The position numbers were made by a program, and so were the translations under genes. A stretch of 64,000 bases of DNA from Actinobacillus lignieresii. GTDB taxonomy: Bacteria; Pseudomonadota; Gammaproteobacteria; Enterobacterales; Pasteurellaceae. The notes under the pieces are model-generated. The model was not told the DNA's origin, ran no database searches, and saw only the letters and a program-made list of their open reading frames with translations. Location: the NCBI RefSeq assembly GCF_900444945.1, contig NZ_UFRM01000001.1, positions 1,461,001 to 1,525,000 of the forward strand. Direction: 5' to 3'. Of the stretch, positions 30,176 through 40,103 are shown in pieces (the first letter of the stretch is position 1; every line of letters begins with the position of its first letter).

Positions 30176-32785
30176 ATGCAACCTAAAGCAAAATATAGAA
30201 AAGATTATCGCGCGCCGGATTTTACTATCACAAATATTTATCTCGATTTCCAACTTGACCCGAACCGTACTTTCGTCACCTCAACCTTAACCGTAGAACG
30301 TAAAAATAATGAGGCGACGCATCTCCGTTTAGACGGACATAGTTTTGATTTTCTCTCATTAAAATTAAACGGTGAAACCTTTGAGCGTTTTGAGAAAGAT
30401 AGTGAGTCTTTAACCGTTGATGTTACCGGGGTTGCATCTCCATTTGAATTACAAATTGAAACCGGTTTAAATCCTGCACAAAACACTTCTCTACAAGGCT
30501 TATACCAATCGGGTGACGGTATTTGTACCCAATGTGAAGCGGAAGGATTCCGTCAAATTACCTATATGTTGGATCGCCCCGACGTACTTGCAAAATATCG
30601 TACAAAAATTACCGCTTCTAAAACGAAATATCCGTTCTTGCTTTCTAACGGTAACCGTGTTGCACAAGGTGATTTGGAAGACGGTCGCCATTGGGTGGAA
30701 TGGGAAGACCCATTCTTTAAACCAAGCTATTTATTCGCATTGGTTGCCGGTGATTTTGATCTGTTACAAGATAAATTTATTACTAAAAGCGGTCGAGAAG
30801 TCGCATTAGAGATCTATGTCGATCGCGGCAATTTAGATCGTGCCGGCTGGGCGATGGAAAGTTTAAAACGCTCAATGAAATGGGATGAAGATCGTTTCGG
30901 CTTAGAATACGATTTAGATATCTATATGATTGTCGCGGTTGATTTCTTTAATATGGGCGCAATGGAAAACAAAGGCTTAAATGTTTTCAACTCTAAATTT
31001 GTGCTGGCAAAACCGGAAACTGCCACCGATACCGACTATTTAGATATTGAGAGCGTGATTGCGCACGAATATTTCCACAACTGGACCGGTAACCGTATTA
31101 CCTGCCGAGATTGGTTCCAGCTTAGTCTTAAAGAAGGCTTGACCGTGTTCCGTGATCAAGAGTTTACTTCGGATTTATGGTCACGTCCTGCCAAACGTAT
31201 TGAAGACGTACGCTTATTACGTGCGGTGCAATTTGCCGAAGACGCCAGCCCGATGGCACACCCGATTCGCCCGGAAAAAGTGATTGAAATGAATAACTTC
31301 TATACCGTGACCGTCTATGAAAAAGGCGCGGAAGTGATTCGTATGATTCATACTTTATTAGGCGAAGAAAAATTCCAAAAAGGGATGCAATTATACGTTG
31401 CGGAAAATGACGGATCTGCGGCAACTTGTGAAGATTTCGTTTCGGCAATGGAGCGGGCTTCAGGCATTGATTTAACCCAATTCCGCCGTTGGTACAGCCA
31501 ATCCGGTACGCCTGAACTGAGCGTAAGTGACGAATATGATGAAATGCACCATATCTACCGCTTGCATGTTTCACAACATACACCGGCAACAGCGGATCAA
31601 CTGGAAAAAGTAAACTTACATATTCCGTTCAAAATCGAGTTATATAGCGAACAAGACGGCGCACCGATTAGCTTACAATTTGAAGGCACTACATTAAACA
31701 ATGTATTGGATGTCGTACAAGAACATCAAACCTTCGAATTTCATAATGTAATGCACAAGCCCGTACCTGCGCTGTTATGCGATTTTTCCGCACCGGTACG
31801 TTTAGATTATGCTTATACCAATGCGCAATTAATTTCATTACTCAAATTCGCACGGAACGATTTTGTACGTTGGGATGCGGCACAAACGTTATTTAACAAT
31901 GAATTACGCCTGAATTTGGCACATCATCAATCGGAAGAAGCCTTTACTTTCTCCGCCGAATTAACCGAAGCGTTGGTTTATTTATTAGATAACTATGAAT
32001 CGAATCCGGAATTAACCGCTTTAATGCTAACGCTCCCGAAAGAAACCGAATTCGCCGAATTATTCAAAACAATTGATCCAATCGGTATCGCAATTACCCG
32101 TGAATTTATGTTACGCACCATCGCCGAAACCTTACGCGATCGTTTACTGAACGTATATAATCGTAATCGTTGCGACGCTTATCGTGTTGCGGCGGAAGAT
32201 ATGTCAAAACGTGCGTTGCGCAATTTATGTTTATCTTATTTAGCCTTTACCGATTTAGGTAACAGTTTAACTTATAAACATTATCAACAAGCGGATAATA
32301 TGACCGATACTTTAGCGGCACTTTCCGCCGCTACTAAAGCGCAATTAGCTTGTCGTGATCAATTGTTAGCGGACTTCGAACAGAAATGGCATCATGACGG
32401 CTTAGTGATGGATAAATGGTTTATGCTCCAAGCGACAAGACCGGACGACAACGTGCTGGAAATCGTTCAAGAGCGACTTAACCATCGTAGTTTTAATTTT
32501 AACAATCCGAACAGATTACGTGCGCTAGTCGGTGCGTTCTGTAGCCAGAATCCGAAAGCCTTCCATGCGATTGACGGCTCCGGCTATCGATTCTTAGTGG
32601 ATATTCTAATCAAATTAAACGATAGTAACCCACAAGTCGCATCACGTTTAATCGAACCGTTGATTAAACTCTCTCGTTATGACAATCAACGTCAAACCTT
32701 AATGAAGCGCGGTTTGGAACGTCTTCGCGGCTTGGATAATTTAGCGCGCGATTTATATGAGAAAGTCGAAAAAGCGTTGCAATAA
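30176..32785 (+). CDS. pepN: aminopeptidase N
   Basis: PepN is the major zinc aminopeptidase of the cytoplasm. The 869 residues match E. coli PepN (870). The substrate-binding GAMENKGLN and the zinc motif HEYFHNWTGNR followed by the downstream glutamate (SLKEGLTVFRDQEF) are intact. The ATG at 30176 follows CAAGGAAAAT. Transcribed alone and ended by a perfect terminator. Confidence 0.97.
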   Translation: MQPKAKYRKDYRAPDFTITNIYLDFQLDPNRTFVTSTLTVERKNNEATHLRLDGHSFDFLSLKLNGETFERFEKDSESLTVDVTGVASPFELQIETGLNPAQNTSLQGLYQSGDGICTQCEAEGFRQITYMLDRPDVLAKYRTKITASKTKYPFLLSNGNRVAQGDLEDGRHWVEWEDPFFKPSYLFALVAGDFDLLQDKFITKSGREVALEIYVDRGNLDRAGWAMESLKRSMKWDEDRFGLEYDLDIYMIVAVDFFNMGAMENKGLNVFNSKFVLAKPETATDTDYLDIESVIAHEYFHNWTGNRITCRDWFQLSLKEGLTVFRDQEFTSDLWSRPAKRIEDVRLLRAVQFAEDASPMAHPIRPEKVIEMNNFYTVTVYEKGAEVIRMIHTLLGEEKFQKGMQLYVAENDGSAATCEDFVSAMERASGIDLTQFRRWYSQSGTPELSVSDEYDEMHHIYRLHVSQHTPATADQLEKVNLHIPFKIELYSEQDGAPISLQFEGTTLNNVLDVVQEHQTFEFHNVMHKPVPALLCDFSAPVRLDYAYTNAQLISLLKFARNDFVRWDAAQTLFNNELRLNLAHHQSEEAFTFSAELTEALVYLLDNYESNPELTALMLTLPKETEFAELFKTIDPIGIAITREFMLRTIAETLRDRLLNVYNRNRCDAYRVAAEDMSKRALRNLCLSYLAFTDLGNSLTYKHYQQADNMTDTLAALSAATKAQLACRDQLLADFEQKWHHDGLVMDKWFMLQATRPDDNVLEIVQERLNHRSFNFNNPNRLRALVGAFCSQNPKAFHAIDGSGYRFLVDILIKLNDSNPQVASRLIEPLIKLSRYDNQRQTLMKRGLERLRGLDNLARDLYEKVEKALQ

Positions 32786-32804
32786 GACGAGAATGAGACA
32801 GATA

Positions 32805-32836
32805 AAAAAGCCTAATTCGTAAGAATTAGGCTTTTT
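32805..32836. terminator. terminator of pepN
   Basis: A perfect 14-pair stem (AAAAAGCCTAATTC with GAATTAGGCTTTTT, loop GTAA); the A and T arms make it usable from both sides. Confidence 0.92.
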
Positions 32837-32856
32837 GCCATATTGCTTAAACAAGC

Positions 32857-32906
32857 GGTTTGATTAAATGGAATTTTTGTAAACTTCTCATTAAATTCAA
32901 CCGCTT
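32857..32906. terminator. inverted uptake-signal pair between pepN and plsY
   Basis: ACAAGCGGTTTGATTAAAT faces ATTAAATTCAACCGCTT; the complementary arms have a few mismatches. It could end plsY transcripts coming from the right. Confidence 0.5.
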
Positions 32907-32958
32907 ATTCAATCGGAATCTTTTATTTTCTAGCCCACATCGGTTGCTCTTGTCCCCG

Positions 32959-33513
32959 CTATAAACGCTGAATATTGTCGTGATGGCGATATACCAGCAA
33001 ACAACATACCAATGCTACCGGAAAGGTAAATTCGGGTAAAAACCACCAAATATAAAACGGCATAACTAATGCGGTAATTACCGCACTTAACGAAGAATAT
33101 CCGAACAGTAAAAAGACGATTAACCAAGTACATAACCCGGCTGCCGAAGCGGCGAAGCTGATTGAGAGTAATGCACCGAACGCCGTCGCCACGCCTTTAC
33201 CGCCTCTAAAACGAAAAAACAGCGGAAAAATATGACCTAAAGTTGCCGCCAATGCAATCAATCCGATTTCCGAAGGTTCCAGCTTAAATTTAAACGCCAA
33301 TAAAACCGGTAACCCCCCCTTCAAAATATCAAACAACAACACACCGAGCGCCGAGAATTTTCCGCCGATACGTAAAACATTCGTCGCGCCCGGATTATGC
33401 GAACCGTTCTCTCTGGGATCCGGTAAGCCTGCCAAACGACAGAAAATAATTGCACTTGAGATCGAACCTAACAAATAGGCGAATACTATTAACAAATAGG
33501 CGGTCATACTCAT
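32959..33513 (-). CDS. plsY: glycerol-3-phosphate acyltransferase, shortened by a late stop codon
   Basis: PlsY moves acyl groups from acyl-phosphate to glycerol-3-phosphate in the inner membrane, starting phospholipid synthesis. The product has five or so membrane segments and the active-site motifs [23 protein letters not shown] and the C-terminal HHDNIQRL. It stops with TAG (32959-32961) after 184 residues, but the same frame continues with RGQEQPMWARK and a TAA at 32923. With one residue in place of TAG the protein would be 196 long, near the family norm of about 200, so TGG or CAG to TAG is likely. The catalytic loops are unaffected. Confidence 0.93.
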   Translation of the reverse strand: MSMTAYLLIVFAYLLGSISSAIIFCRLAGLPDPRENGSHNPGATNVLRIGGKFSALGVLLFDILKGGLPVLLAFKFKLEPSEIGLIALAATLGHIFPLFFRFRGGKGVATAFGALLSISFAASAAGLCTWLIVFLLFGYSSLSAVITALVMPFYIWWFLPEFTFPVALVCCLLVYRHHDNIQRL

Positions 33514-33584
33514 AAATTGTCCTTCAATTGGCGTTCTATGCTATATTCTCGGCAATGTTATCACAAACTGATTAAGGAACTAAA

Positions 33585-33938
33585 ATGGCGGATAAAGTTT
33601 TTATTCACGAATTAACGGCTTTTGCTTCGATCGGCGCTTACGATTGGGAACATACGATCAAGCAACGCTTAGTGTTTAATATTGAAATGGAATGGGATTT
33701 TACCAAAGCGGTAGCAACGGATGACGTGCAATATTGCTTAAATTATGCGGAGGTTTCAGAAAAAATCTTAGCTTTTGTTGAATCCAAGCCATTTAAGCTG
33801 GTTGAAACGGTTGCTTATCAAGTCGCGGATTTCTTACAGAACACTTATGCTATTCGCGCCTTACGTATCGAATTACATAAACCGAAAGCGGTCGCGCAAG
33901 CAAGTAGCGTCGGTGTGATTGTAGAACGAGGTATTTAA
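33585..33938 (+). CDS. folB: dihydroneopterin aldolase
   Basis: FolB converts 7,8-dihydroneopterin to 6-hydroxymethyl-dihydropterin in folate synthesis. The 117 residues are the family length, with the opening VFIHELTAFASIGAYDWE, the active glutamate region KLVETVAYQVADF, and a lysine in ELHKPKAV. It is divergent from plsY, a common arrangement in gamma-proteobacteria. Confidence 0.95.
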   Translation: MADKVFIHELTAFASIGAYDWEHTIKQRLVFNIEMEWDFTKAVATDDVQYCLNYAEVSEKILAFVESKPFKLVETVAYQVADFLQNTYAIRALRIELHKPKAVAQASSVGVIVERGI

Positions 33939-34046
33939 CAAATATTCTTTTTAAACCTTTTATCCGATAAGTAAGATCTTCATCACTATAGGAGTGCTTA
34001 TTTGCGGTTATAATAAGCCCCCGTCAAACAAAGGAGCAAAAGTATA

Positions 34047-34940
34047 ATGCCAACTTTATTTGCACTTCAACAACGTATCGCTCAAGTTGTTCAAGAAAAA
34101 AATGATCCTATAATTAATGCTGTTGCTTCAACGCTTGAGGCTCAAGATTATCACGCTTGTTTTTCGGCTGAACAGGTCAAATCATGGACCCAACAGTTTA
34201 AACTTTCACCGGTTGAATTGGCACTTGTCTGTTTACCGCTTGCCGCTTGTTATGCGCTTGTACCGATTTCTCAATTTTATGTAGGTGCGGTTGCCATCGG
34301 TGAATCCGGTCGCTTTTATTTCGGGGCGAATCAAGAGTTTAGTACGCAAGCGATTCAACAAACCGTACATGCCGAGCAAAGTGCGATTTCCCATGCATGG
34401 CTTGCTGGTGAAACGGCGATTACCGATATGGTGGTAAACTATACGCCTTGCGGTCATTGCCGCCAGTTTATGAACGAATTAAACAGTGCGAAAACCTTAA
34501 AAATTCATTTACCTCACAGCCAAAATAATTTGTTACGGCAATATTTACCGGACTCTTTCGGCCCTAAAGATCTAAATATTGAAAAGGTATTATTTGATCA
34601 ACAAACGCATTCGCTACCGCTTCGGGGCGACTTATTAACGCAAGCTGCGATTCAAACGGCGGCACAATCTTATGCACCATATAGCAAATCGTTAAGCGGG
34701 ATTGCCTTACAAGTCGGCGAACAAATTATTTGCGGACGTTATGCGGAAAATGCGGCGTTTAATCCGAGCTTTTTACCGTTACAAAGCGCGTTAAATTATC
34801 TCCGTTTAAGCGGTAAGTCGGATGAACGGATTAGCCGTATTGTGATGGCGGAAAGTAAAGGCACAACCAGTCATCGTCAAATGAGCGAAGCGTTAGCGGA
34901 AAGTTTTTTAGGACTAAAACTGGAATATATCGAAGTATAA
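34047..34940 (+). CDS. cdd: cytidine deaminase
   Basis: Cdd deaminates cytidine and deoxycytidine for pyrimidine salvage. The 297 residues are of the long, two-domain E. coli type. The zinc site is HAEQSAI (proton-shuttling glutamate) with PCGHCRQFM. The second, non-catalytic domain covers about residues 190-297. A TATAAT box lies at 34009-34014, and GGAGC precedes the ATG. Confidence 0.96.
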   Translation: MPTLFALQQRIAQVVQEKNDPIINAVASTLEAQDYHACFSAEQVKSWTQQFKLSPVELALVCLPLAACYALVPISQFYVGAVAIGESGRFYFGANQEFSTQAIQQTVHAEQSAISHAWLAGETAITDMVVNYTPCGHCRQFMNELNSAKTLKIHLPHSQNNLLRQYLPDSFGPKDLNIEKVLFDQQTHSLPLRGDLLTQAAIQTAAQSYAPYSKSLSGIALQVGEQIICGRYAENAAFNPSFLPLQSALNYLRLSGKSDERISRIVMAESKGTTSHRQMSEALAESFLGLKLEYIEV

Positions 34941-34951
34941 TCGCAAAAACG

Positions 34952-34977
34952 AAAAAAGCACCTTAGGGTGCTTTTTT
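34952..34977. terminator. bidirectional terminator between cdd and ftsX
   Basis: AAAAAAGCACC pairs with GGTGCTTTTTT around a short loop; it serves two convergent genes. Confidence 0.88.
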
Positions 34978-34986
34978 ATATATTGA

Positions 34987-35925
34987 TTAGTATTTGGAAC
35001 CGATTCGGAATATATGTCGATTAGTCGCAATTTTTGCCGATAACCAACCGATAAAGATACAAGCGACAATTAGGAAGAACATCTCGCTAAAATCTAAACC
35101 GTTTAATTCAAATTTTACTGTGAACATATCGGTAACATACTTCACGACACCGGTAAAGTAACTGATTAACACCGCACTAAACAGAATGGCAAGCAAACTG
35201 CCGAAAAAGCCGTAAATCATACCGGTATAAAGGAACGGGCGAGCAATAAAGTGATCGGTTGCGCCTAATAATTGCTGCACTTCAATCGACGCTTTACTAT
35301 TCGCCACATCGGTACGCACCGCATTACCCACCACTAAAAATACCGCAATTAACATTAGCAAAGTACAAACCATCGCAATGCGAGCGATTAACCAAGTTAA
35401 AGCGGTTAATTTTTCCAACCAGCCGTTATCTAAACGAACTTCTTGCACACCTTTGATCGCTTGTAAACCGTTACGAAACTCCAACATCGTATCGTTGTCG
35501 GTAAACTGTTTTTTCGGTTTAAGGGTAACTACCGCCGGTAACGGATTATCGTCAATAATATCTAACGCTTCACCGAAACCGGACCAAGAACGAAACTCTT
35601 CCAAACTCTGCTGGCGAGAAATATAGTTGAGCGATTCGATTTTATCCGCATCAAAATGGCGAATACGTTCCACCACCGCATTCACATCGTGTTCGGCAAG
35701 GTTTTTATGCAGATAAACCGTTAATTCCGGCTCTGGATAAAATTCGGTTGCCGCTTGATGGGTATTTTTCCAAAGTAAGTAACTGACGGTCGGAATGGTA
35801 AGCGAAACCGCAATCACCAATACGGTTAAAAAAGTACCGAACTTGCGCTTTTTAAGATCTTGCCAAACCGAACGTAAGGTATAACGTGTTTGCGCACCGA
35901 AAGTCGTATTAAATGAACGAGCCAT
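34987..35925 (-). CDS. ftsX: cell division protein FtsX
   Basis: FtsX is the membrane partner of FtsE; together they activate cell-wall hydrolases at the septum. The 312 residues contain four hydrophobic segments, one near residue 35-55 and three in the C-terminal half, with a periplasmic loop of about 110 residues between (FYPEPELTVYLHKNL onward). Nine bases separate it from ftsE. Last gene of ftsY-ftsE-ftsX. Confidence 0.95.
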   Translation of the reverse strand: MARSFNTTFGAQTRYTLRSVWQDLKKRKFGTFLTVLVIAVSLTIPTVSYLLWKNTHQAATEFYPEPELTVYLHKNLAEHDVNAVVERIRHFDADKIESLNYISRQQSLEEFRSWSGFGEALDIIDDNPLPAVVTLKPKKQFTDNDTMLEFRNGLQAIKGVQEVRLDNGWLEKLTALTWLIARIAMVCTLLMLIAVFLVVGNAVRTDVANSKASIEVQQLLGATDHFIARPFLYTGMIYGFFGSLLAILFSAVLISYFTGVVKYVTDMFTVKFELNGLDFSEMFFLIVACIFIGWLSAKIATNRHIFRIGSKY

Positions 35926-35934
35926 ATTGTTTCC

Positions 35935-36588
35935 TTAATTTCTGAGATGACCTTGCTCTAATACTAAGCACGGTTTCGGACGTTTTGAAATAATATTGGT
36001 ATCATGCGTTGCCACTAAAACCGTAGTACCCGCCTGATTAAATTCCTCAAACAAACGGAAAATTTCAAACGAGAGTTTTTCGTCTAAGTTACCGGTCGGT
36101 TCGTCGGCTAATAATAAAATCGGACGATGTACGATCGCACGGGCAATATCGACACGTTGTTGCTCACCGCCGGAAAGGTGTAACGGCAAATAGTTCGCTT
36201 TATTCGCCAAGCCGACACGCTCTAAGGCAATACGCGCTTCACGCTCGACCACCTGCTGATGCATACCTTGAATAATTAATGGTAATGCGACATTATCTAA
36301 AATGGTACGATCGGTAAGTAAGCGGTAATCTTGGTGAACCATACCGATTTGGCGACGTAAAAACGGCAACTCGTGCGGCTCAAGACGGGTAATGTCGTGT
36401 CCGTTAAACATCACTTGTCCGCCATTTGCGCGCTCAATGCCCATAATTAACTTAAGTAAGGTACTTTTACCGGCGCCGGAATGACCGGTTAAATACGCCA
36501 TACCGCCGGCAGGCAAATGGAAATTAATCCCCTGCAATGCGGGCTTACCGCCTTTATAAGCTTTACTTACATTTGTGAATTTAATCAT
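35935..36588 (-). CDS. ftsE: cell division ATP-binding protein FtsE
   Basis: FtsE is the cytoplasmic ATPase of the FtsEX complex. The 217 residues show Walker [13 protein letters not shown], signature [15 protein letters not shown], Walker [13 protein letters not shown] and the H-loop ATHD. Ninety bases separate it from the ftsY stop. Confidence 0.96.
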   Translation of the reverse strand: MIKFTNVSKAYKGGKPALQGINFHLPAGGMAYLTGHSGAGKSTLLKLIMGIERANGGQVMFNGHDITRLEPHELPFLRRQIGMVHQDYRLLTDRTILDNVALPLIIQGMHQQVVEREARIALERVGLANKANYLPLHLSGGEQQRVDIARAIVHRPILLLADEPTGNLDEKLSFEIFRLFEEFNQAGTTVLVATHDTNIISKRPKPCLVLEQGHLRN

Positions 36589-36678
36589 TATGTTTACCTT
36601 TTCTACTATTAGAAAATAGCGGTTCGATTTCGCTGATTTTTTGCAAAAATTGTCTTTTCAGCCTATTTGTAATCATTG

Positions 36679-38409
36679 CTATTCTTCGTGTTCGAATAAT
36701 GCTTCGATAAATTCTTCCGCATTGAACGGACGGAGATCTTCAATTTTTTCTCCGACCCCGATAAAACGAATCGGAATGTTAAATTGGTCGGCTATCGCAA
36801 AGATCACACCGCCTTTTGCCGTACCGTCCAGTTTCGTTAATGTAATACCGGTTAAGCCGACCGCTTCGTTAAATAACTTCGCTTGGCTGATCGCATTTTG
36901 TCCCGTGCCGGCATCTAAAGTGAGCATAATTTCGTGCGGTGCGCTTTCATCGTATTTTTTCATTACACGCACGATTTTTTTCAGCTCGTCCATTAAGTTG
37001 TTTTTATTCTGCAAACGACCTGCGGTATCTGCGATAAGAATATCAATCCCTTTTGAAGCCGCCGATTGCATCGCATCGAAAATTACCGAAGCGGAATCAG
37101 AACCGGTAGATTGTGCGACAACAGGAATATTATTCCGTTCACCCCAAACTTGTAACTGCTCCACTGCTGCGGCACGGAAAGTATCGCCGGCGGCAAGCAT
37201 TACCGATTTGCCTTCCGCTTGGAATTTACGCGCCAATTTACCGATAGTGGTGGTTTTACCGACCCCGTTTACCCCGACCATTAAAATCACATAAGGCTTT
37301 TTACTCGTGTCGATTTCAAGCGGCTGGCTAACCGGTTTTAACACCTCGCCAAGTTCAAGTTTTAATTGTTGATAGAGTAAATCGGCATCTTTAAGCTGTT
37401 TCTTAGAGGCGTGTTGAGTTAAGTTATTGATAACTTTCGTCGTCGTCGGCATACCTAAATCGGCAACCAATAACTGCTCTTCCAATTCTTCAAATAAATC
37501 GTCGTCGATTTTTTTACCGCTAAAGAAATTACGGAAACCGGAACCGATACTTTGTTTGGTTTTAACTAAGCCTTTTAATAGACGGCTGAAAAAACCGCCT
37601 TCACTCGGTTTTTCTTGGTATTCGTCCGTTTTTGGTTCGGCTTGTTCGTGTTCCGCTTTTTCCGTTTCAAGCTCGACCAATTCTTCCAGTTCTTCAAAGT
37701 TTTCTTCCGCATCAGACTTGGTTTTCACTTCACCGGCAAGCTCGGCATCAACCACTTTCTCAACACGTTTTTCGATTTGCTGATGGCGGTTAATTTCGCT
37801 TTCGGTTGCAGATTTTTCGCTAAATTCGACCGCTTGTGAAACGGTTTCAGAGGGTTCAATAGCTGCTAATTCGGGCGTTGTTTGCGGGTCTGTTACCGGT
37901 TTGAGCGACTGCTCACTTGCTGCTGTGTCAACAATTGAAACGGAATCCTGTTTTTCTTGCTCGAAAGATTGTTCAACTTCATTTACCGTTTCTTGGAGAA
38001 ACGTTTTCGCTTCTTCTACTTTATCTTCGACAAATTGTTCGAGATTTTCTGATTTTTGTTCAAAAAATTCTTCGACTTGTTCTAATTTTTGCTCAATAGA
38101 ATCTTCAATTTTCTCAATAAAGTTTTCAACCGTTTCCGTTTTTTGTTCAACCGTTTCGACAAATTCTTTGATTTCCGGTTGAGAGGCAACTTGCTCAAAC
38201 TTATCTTCAATTTTATCTTCGAGAGCTTCTAATTTTTGTTCTACCGCTTCTTGTAACTGCTCGACTTTCTCTTCGGCTTGCGTGACTTTCTGCTCTACCG
38301 TTTCCGTTGCAGATTCGACATTTTGTTCTGCCGGAATATCGTCTTGTTTCGGTTCGTCTTTTTTGCCAAAACCTAACCAAGACCAAAAACCTTTTTTCTT
38401 TTCTGCCAT
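36679..38409 (-). CDS. ftsY: signal recognition particle receptor FtsY with a long acidic N-terminus
   Basis: FtsY docks ribosome-SRP complexes at the membrane. The C-terminal NG domain (about the last 300 residues) has GVNGVGKTTTIGKLA, DTFRAAAVEQL, DTAGRLQNK and TKLDGTAKGG. The first 270 residues form an acidic A domain dominated by repeats such as VEQKVTQAEEKVEQLQEAVE, giving a probable long coiled coil. At 576 residues it is longer than E. coli FtsY (497), the extra length being in this domain. The N-terminal FWSWLGFGKK is a membrane-targeting start. Confidence 0.96.
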   Translation of the reverse strand: MAEKKKGFWSWLGFGKKDEPKQDDIPAEQNVESATETVEQKVTQAEEKVEQLQEAVEQKLEALEDKIEDKFEQVASQPEIKEFVETVEQKTETVENFIEKIEDSIEQKLEQVEEFFEQKSENLEQFVEDKVEEAKTFLQETVNEVEQSFEQEKQDSVSIVDTAASEQSLKPVTDPQTTPELAAIEPSETVSQAVEFSEKSATESEINRHQQIEKRVEKVVDAELAGEVKTKSDAEENFEELEELVELETEKAEHEQAEPKTDEYQEKPSEGGFFSRLLKGLVKTKQSIGSGFRNFFSGKKIDDDLFEELEEQLLVADLGMPTTTKVINNLTQHASKKQLKDADLLYQQLKLELGEVLKPVSQPLEIDTSKKPYVILMVGVNGVGKTTTIGKLARKFQAEGKSVMLAAGDTFRAAAVEQLQVWGERNNIPVVAQSTGSDSASVIFDAMQSAASKGIDILIADTAGRLQNKNNLMDELKKIVRVMKKYDESAPHEIMLTLDAGTGQNAISQAKLFNEAVGLTGITLTKLDGTAKGGVIFAIADQFNIPIRFIGVGEKIEDLRPFNAEEFIEALFEHEE

Positions 38410-38486
38410 ATTTTTCTCACTTTTCCGTTAAAATGGACTAAACTTGTGTAGTTTATCAAATAATCCTTATTTTTCCTTTAGTTAGT

Positions 38487-39080
38487 ATGAAAAAAAATCG
38501 TAATTCCACTTTACAAAATAAGCCGACCGGCGAAGTACGCATTATTGCCGGACTGTGGCGAGGGCGAAAGCTGCCGGTGTTAAATGCGGAAGGCTTACGC
38601 CCGACTACCGACCGAGTAAAAGAAACGCTGTTTAATTGGCTAATGAATGATGTAGCAGGCAGTCGATGTTTAGATTGTTTTGCGGGCAGTGGTTCACTTG
38701 GGATTGAAGCGCTCTCTCGCCAAGCACAAGCGGTTGTTTTTCTTGAGAAATTTGCAAATGCGGCAAATCTGCTGAAAAATAATTTAACCTCGCTTAAAAC
38801 TACAAATGGCACCGTAATTAATACCGATACGCTGCAATATTTAGCTCAAAAGAATGCGCAGCAAGGATTTGAAGTGGTATTCGTCGATCCGCCTTTTAAT
38901 CACGGCTTTGTGCCGAAAGTGCTAACATTATTGGCTGAAAATCATTGGCTTGCCGACAATGCGTTGATTTATGTGGAAACGGAAAAGAACCATCCGCCGC
39001 TTGAATTACCGAGCAATTGGCAAATTCTTAAAGAAAAAACCGCCGGACAAGTAATAAGTCGCTTGATCCAATGTCTATAA
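38487..39080 (+). CDS. rsmD: 16S rRNA (guanine(966)-N2)-methyltransferase
   Basis: RsmD methylates G966 of 16S rRNA. The 197-residue protein has the SAM-binding motif DCFAGSGSLGIEAL and the catalytic motif DPPF (residues about 133-136). The opening GEVRIIAGLWRGRKLPV and RPTTDRVKETLFNWL are family hallmarks. It is divergent from ftsY, as in E. coli. Confidence 0.95.
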   Translation: MKKNRNSTLQNKPTGEVRIIAGLWRGRKLPVLNAEGLRPTTDRVKETLFNWLMNDVAGSRCLDCFAGSGSLGIEALSRQAQAVVFLEKFANAANLLKNNLTSLKTTNGTVINTDTLQYLAQKNAQQGFEVVFVDPPFNHGFVPKVLTLLAENHWLADNALIYVETEKNHPPLELPSNWQILKEKTAGQVISRLIQCL

Positions 39081-39149
39081 ATTTGACTTTCTAAACCTTT
39101 ATTGGCAAATTAAGTCGCTATTTTTTATATAATATAAAAGAAACAAATT

Positions 39150-39461
39150 ATGAACAAATTAACTCCGGATGAAGCGATTGATCTCGCTTATGATATTTTC
39201 CTTGAAATGGCAGGTGAGAACTTGGATCCTGCGGATATTTTATTATTCAATTTACAATTTGAAGAGCGCGGCGCGGTAGAAATGGTCGAAACCTCGGAGA
39301 ATTGGGATCAAGAAATCGGTACGTTAATCGATCCCGACGCTTTTGCCGAAGTATGGGTCGGTTTAGTAAACGATAAAGATGAAATGGATGACGTATTCGC
39401 TCGTTTCTTGATTTCTCACGATGCGGATAACCGAGAATATCATGTGATCTGGAAGGAATAA
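39150..39461 (+). CDS. DUF440 putative double-stranded DNA mimic protein
   Basis: A very acidic 103-residue protein of the UPF0263/DUF440 family (E. coli YciU, H. influenzae HI1450). The segment [20 protein letters not shown] is nearly invariant in the family. The H. influenzae structure shows a surface charge pattern like DNA, and it has been proposed to bind HU; that function is inferred here. It lies 69 bases after rsmD and 15 before the next gene, so it may be co-transcribed with it. Confidence 0.88.
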   Translation: MNKLTPDEAIDLAYDIFLEMAGENLDPADILLFNLQFEERGAVEMVETSENWDQEIGTLIDPDAFAEVWVGLVNDKDEMDDVFARFLISHDADNREYHVIWKE

Positions 39462-39476
39462 TTTAAAAGGAGCTTT

Positions 39477-39989
39477 ATGTCTTGTATTCCGAAACCTCAA
39501 GAGGTACCTGAATTTTCACAACAATTTCGTAATGCGATGGCGCATTTATCCGCTGCGGTAAGTATTGTGACCACAAACGGGTCTGCCGGCAAAATCGGTA
39601 TTACCGTATCATCGGTTTGTTCGGTGACCGATACGCCGCCGACCTTGCTTTTCTGTATCAATCAAAGCAGTTCCGTTCACGATATCATTAAGCAAAACGG
39701 TAAAGTGTGCATCAACGTATTAAGCCACGAACAAGAAGAAATGGCGAAGCATTTTGCTTGTATGATGTGCAGCAGTATGGAAGAACGTTTCGCTTGGGAT
39801 ATTTGGGACGAAGGCTTTGACGGACAACCGGTATTACGCGGTTCGATTTCCGCCTTACAAGGCGATATTGTCGATACGCATTCGGTGGGTACGCATACGA
39901 TTTTTATGGTGGAACTGAAACATATCGATGTAACGCCGAATACCGGCTTAGTCTATTTCGGTCGTCAATTTAAGGGCATAGCGATCTAA
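39477..39989 (+). CDS. flavin reductase family protein (HpaC-like)
   Basis: A 170-residue NAD(P)H:flavin reductase-domain protein, similar to HpaC, the reductase part of 4-hydroxyphenylacetate 3-monooxygenase. Typical segments: FRNAMAHLSAAVSIVTTNG, GITVSSVCSVTDTPPTLLFC and VYFGRQFKGI. No oxygenase gene (hpaB) is nearby, so the true role may be supplying free reduced flavin to some other enzyme. Ribosome site AAAAGGAGC lies before the ATG. Confidence 0.82.
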   Translation: MSCIPKPQEVPEFSQQFRNAMAHLSAAVSIVTTNGSAGKIGITVSSVCSVTDTPPTLLFCINQSSSVHDIIKQNGKVCINVLSHEQEEMAKHFACMMCSSMEERFAWDIWDEGFDGQPVLRGSISALQGDIVDTHSVGTHTIFMVELKHIDVTPNTGLVYFGRQFKGIAI

Positions 39990-40012
39990 TAAATCTTAGG
40001 TATTTTTGATAT

Positions 40013-40037
40013 AACCGACTATTTTAGTCGGTTTTTT
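40013..40037 (+). terminator. terminator of the flavin reductase gene
   Basis: AACCGACT pairs with AGTCGGTT (loop ATTTT), followed by four T. Confidence 0.85.
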
Positions 40038-40103
40038 ATTGCCTAGAAAAATCAGAAGAGTAAAATTTATCATCATTATTTTATTCGTTAGAGAGGATTA
40101 ATT

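Noticed and set aside
37427..38182. Long open frames antisense to ftsY (serine- and phenylalanine-rich)
   Set aside because: They mirror the repetitive Glu/Lys codons of the FtsY acidic domain and have no ribosome site or family resemblance.
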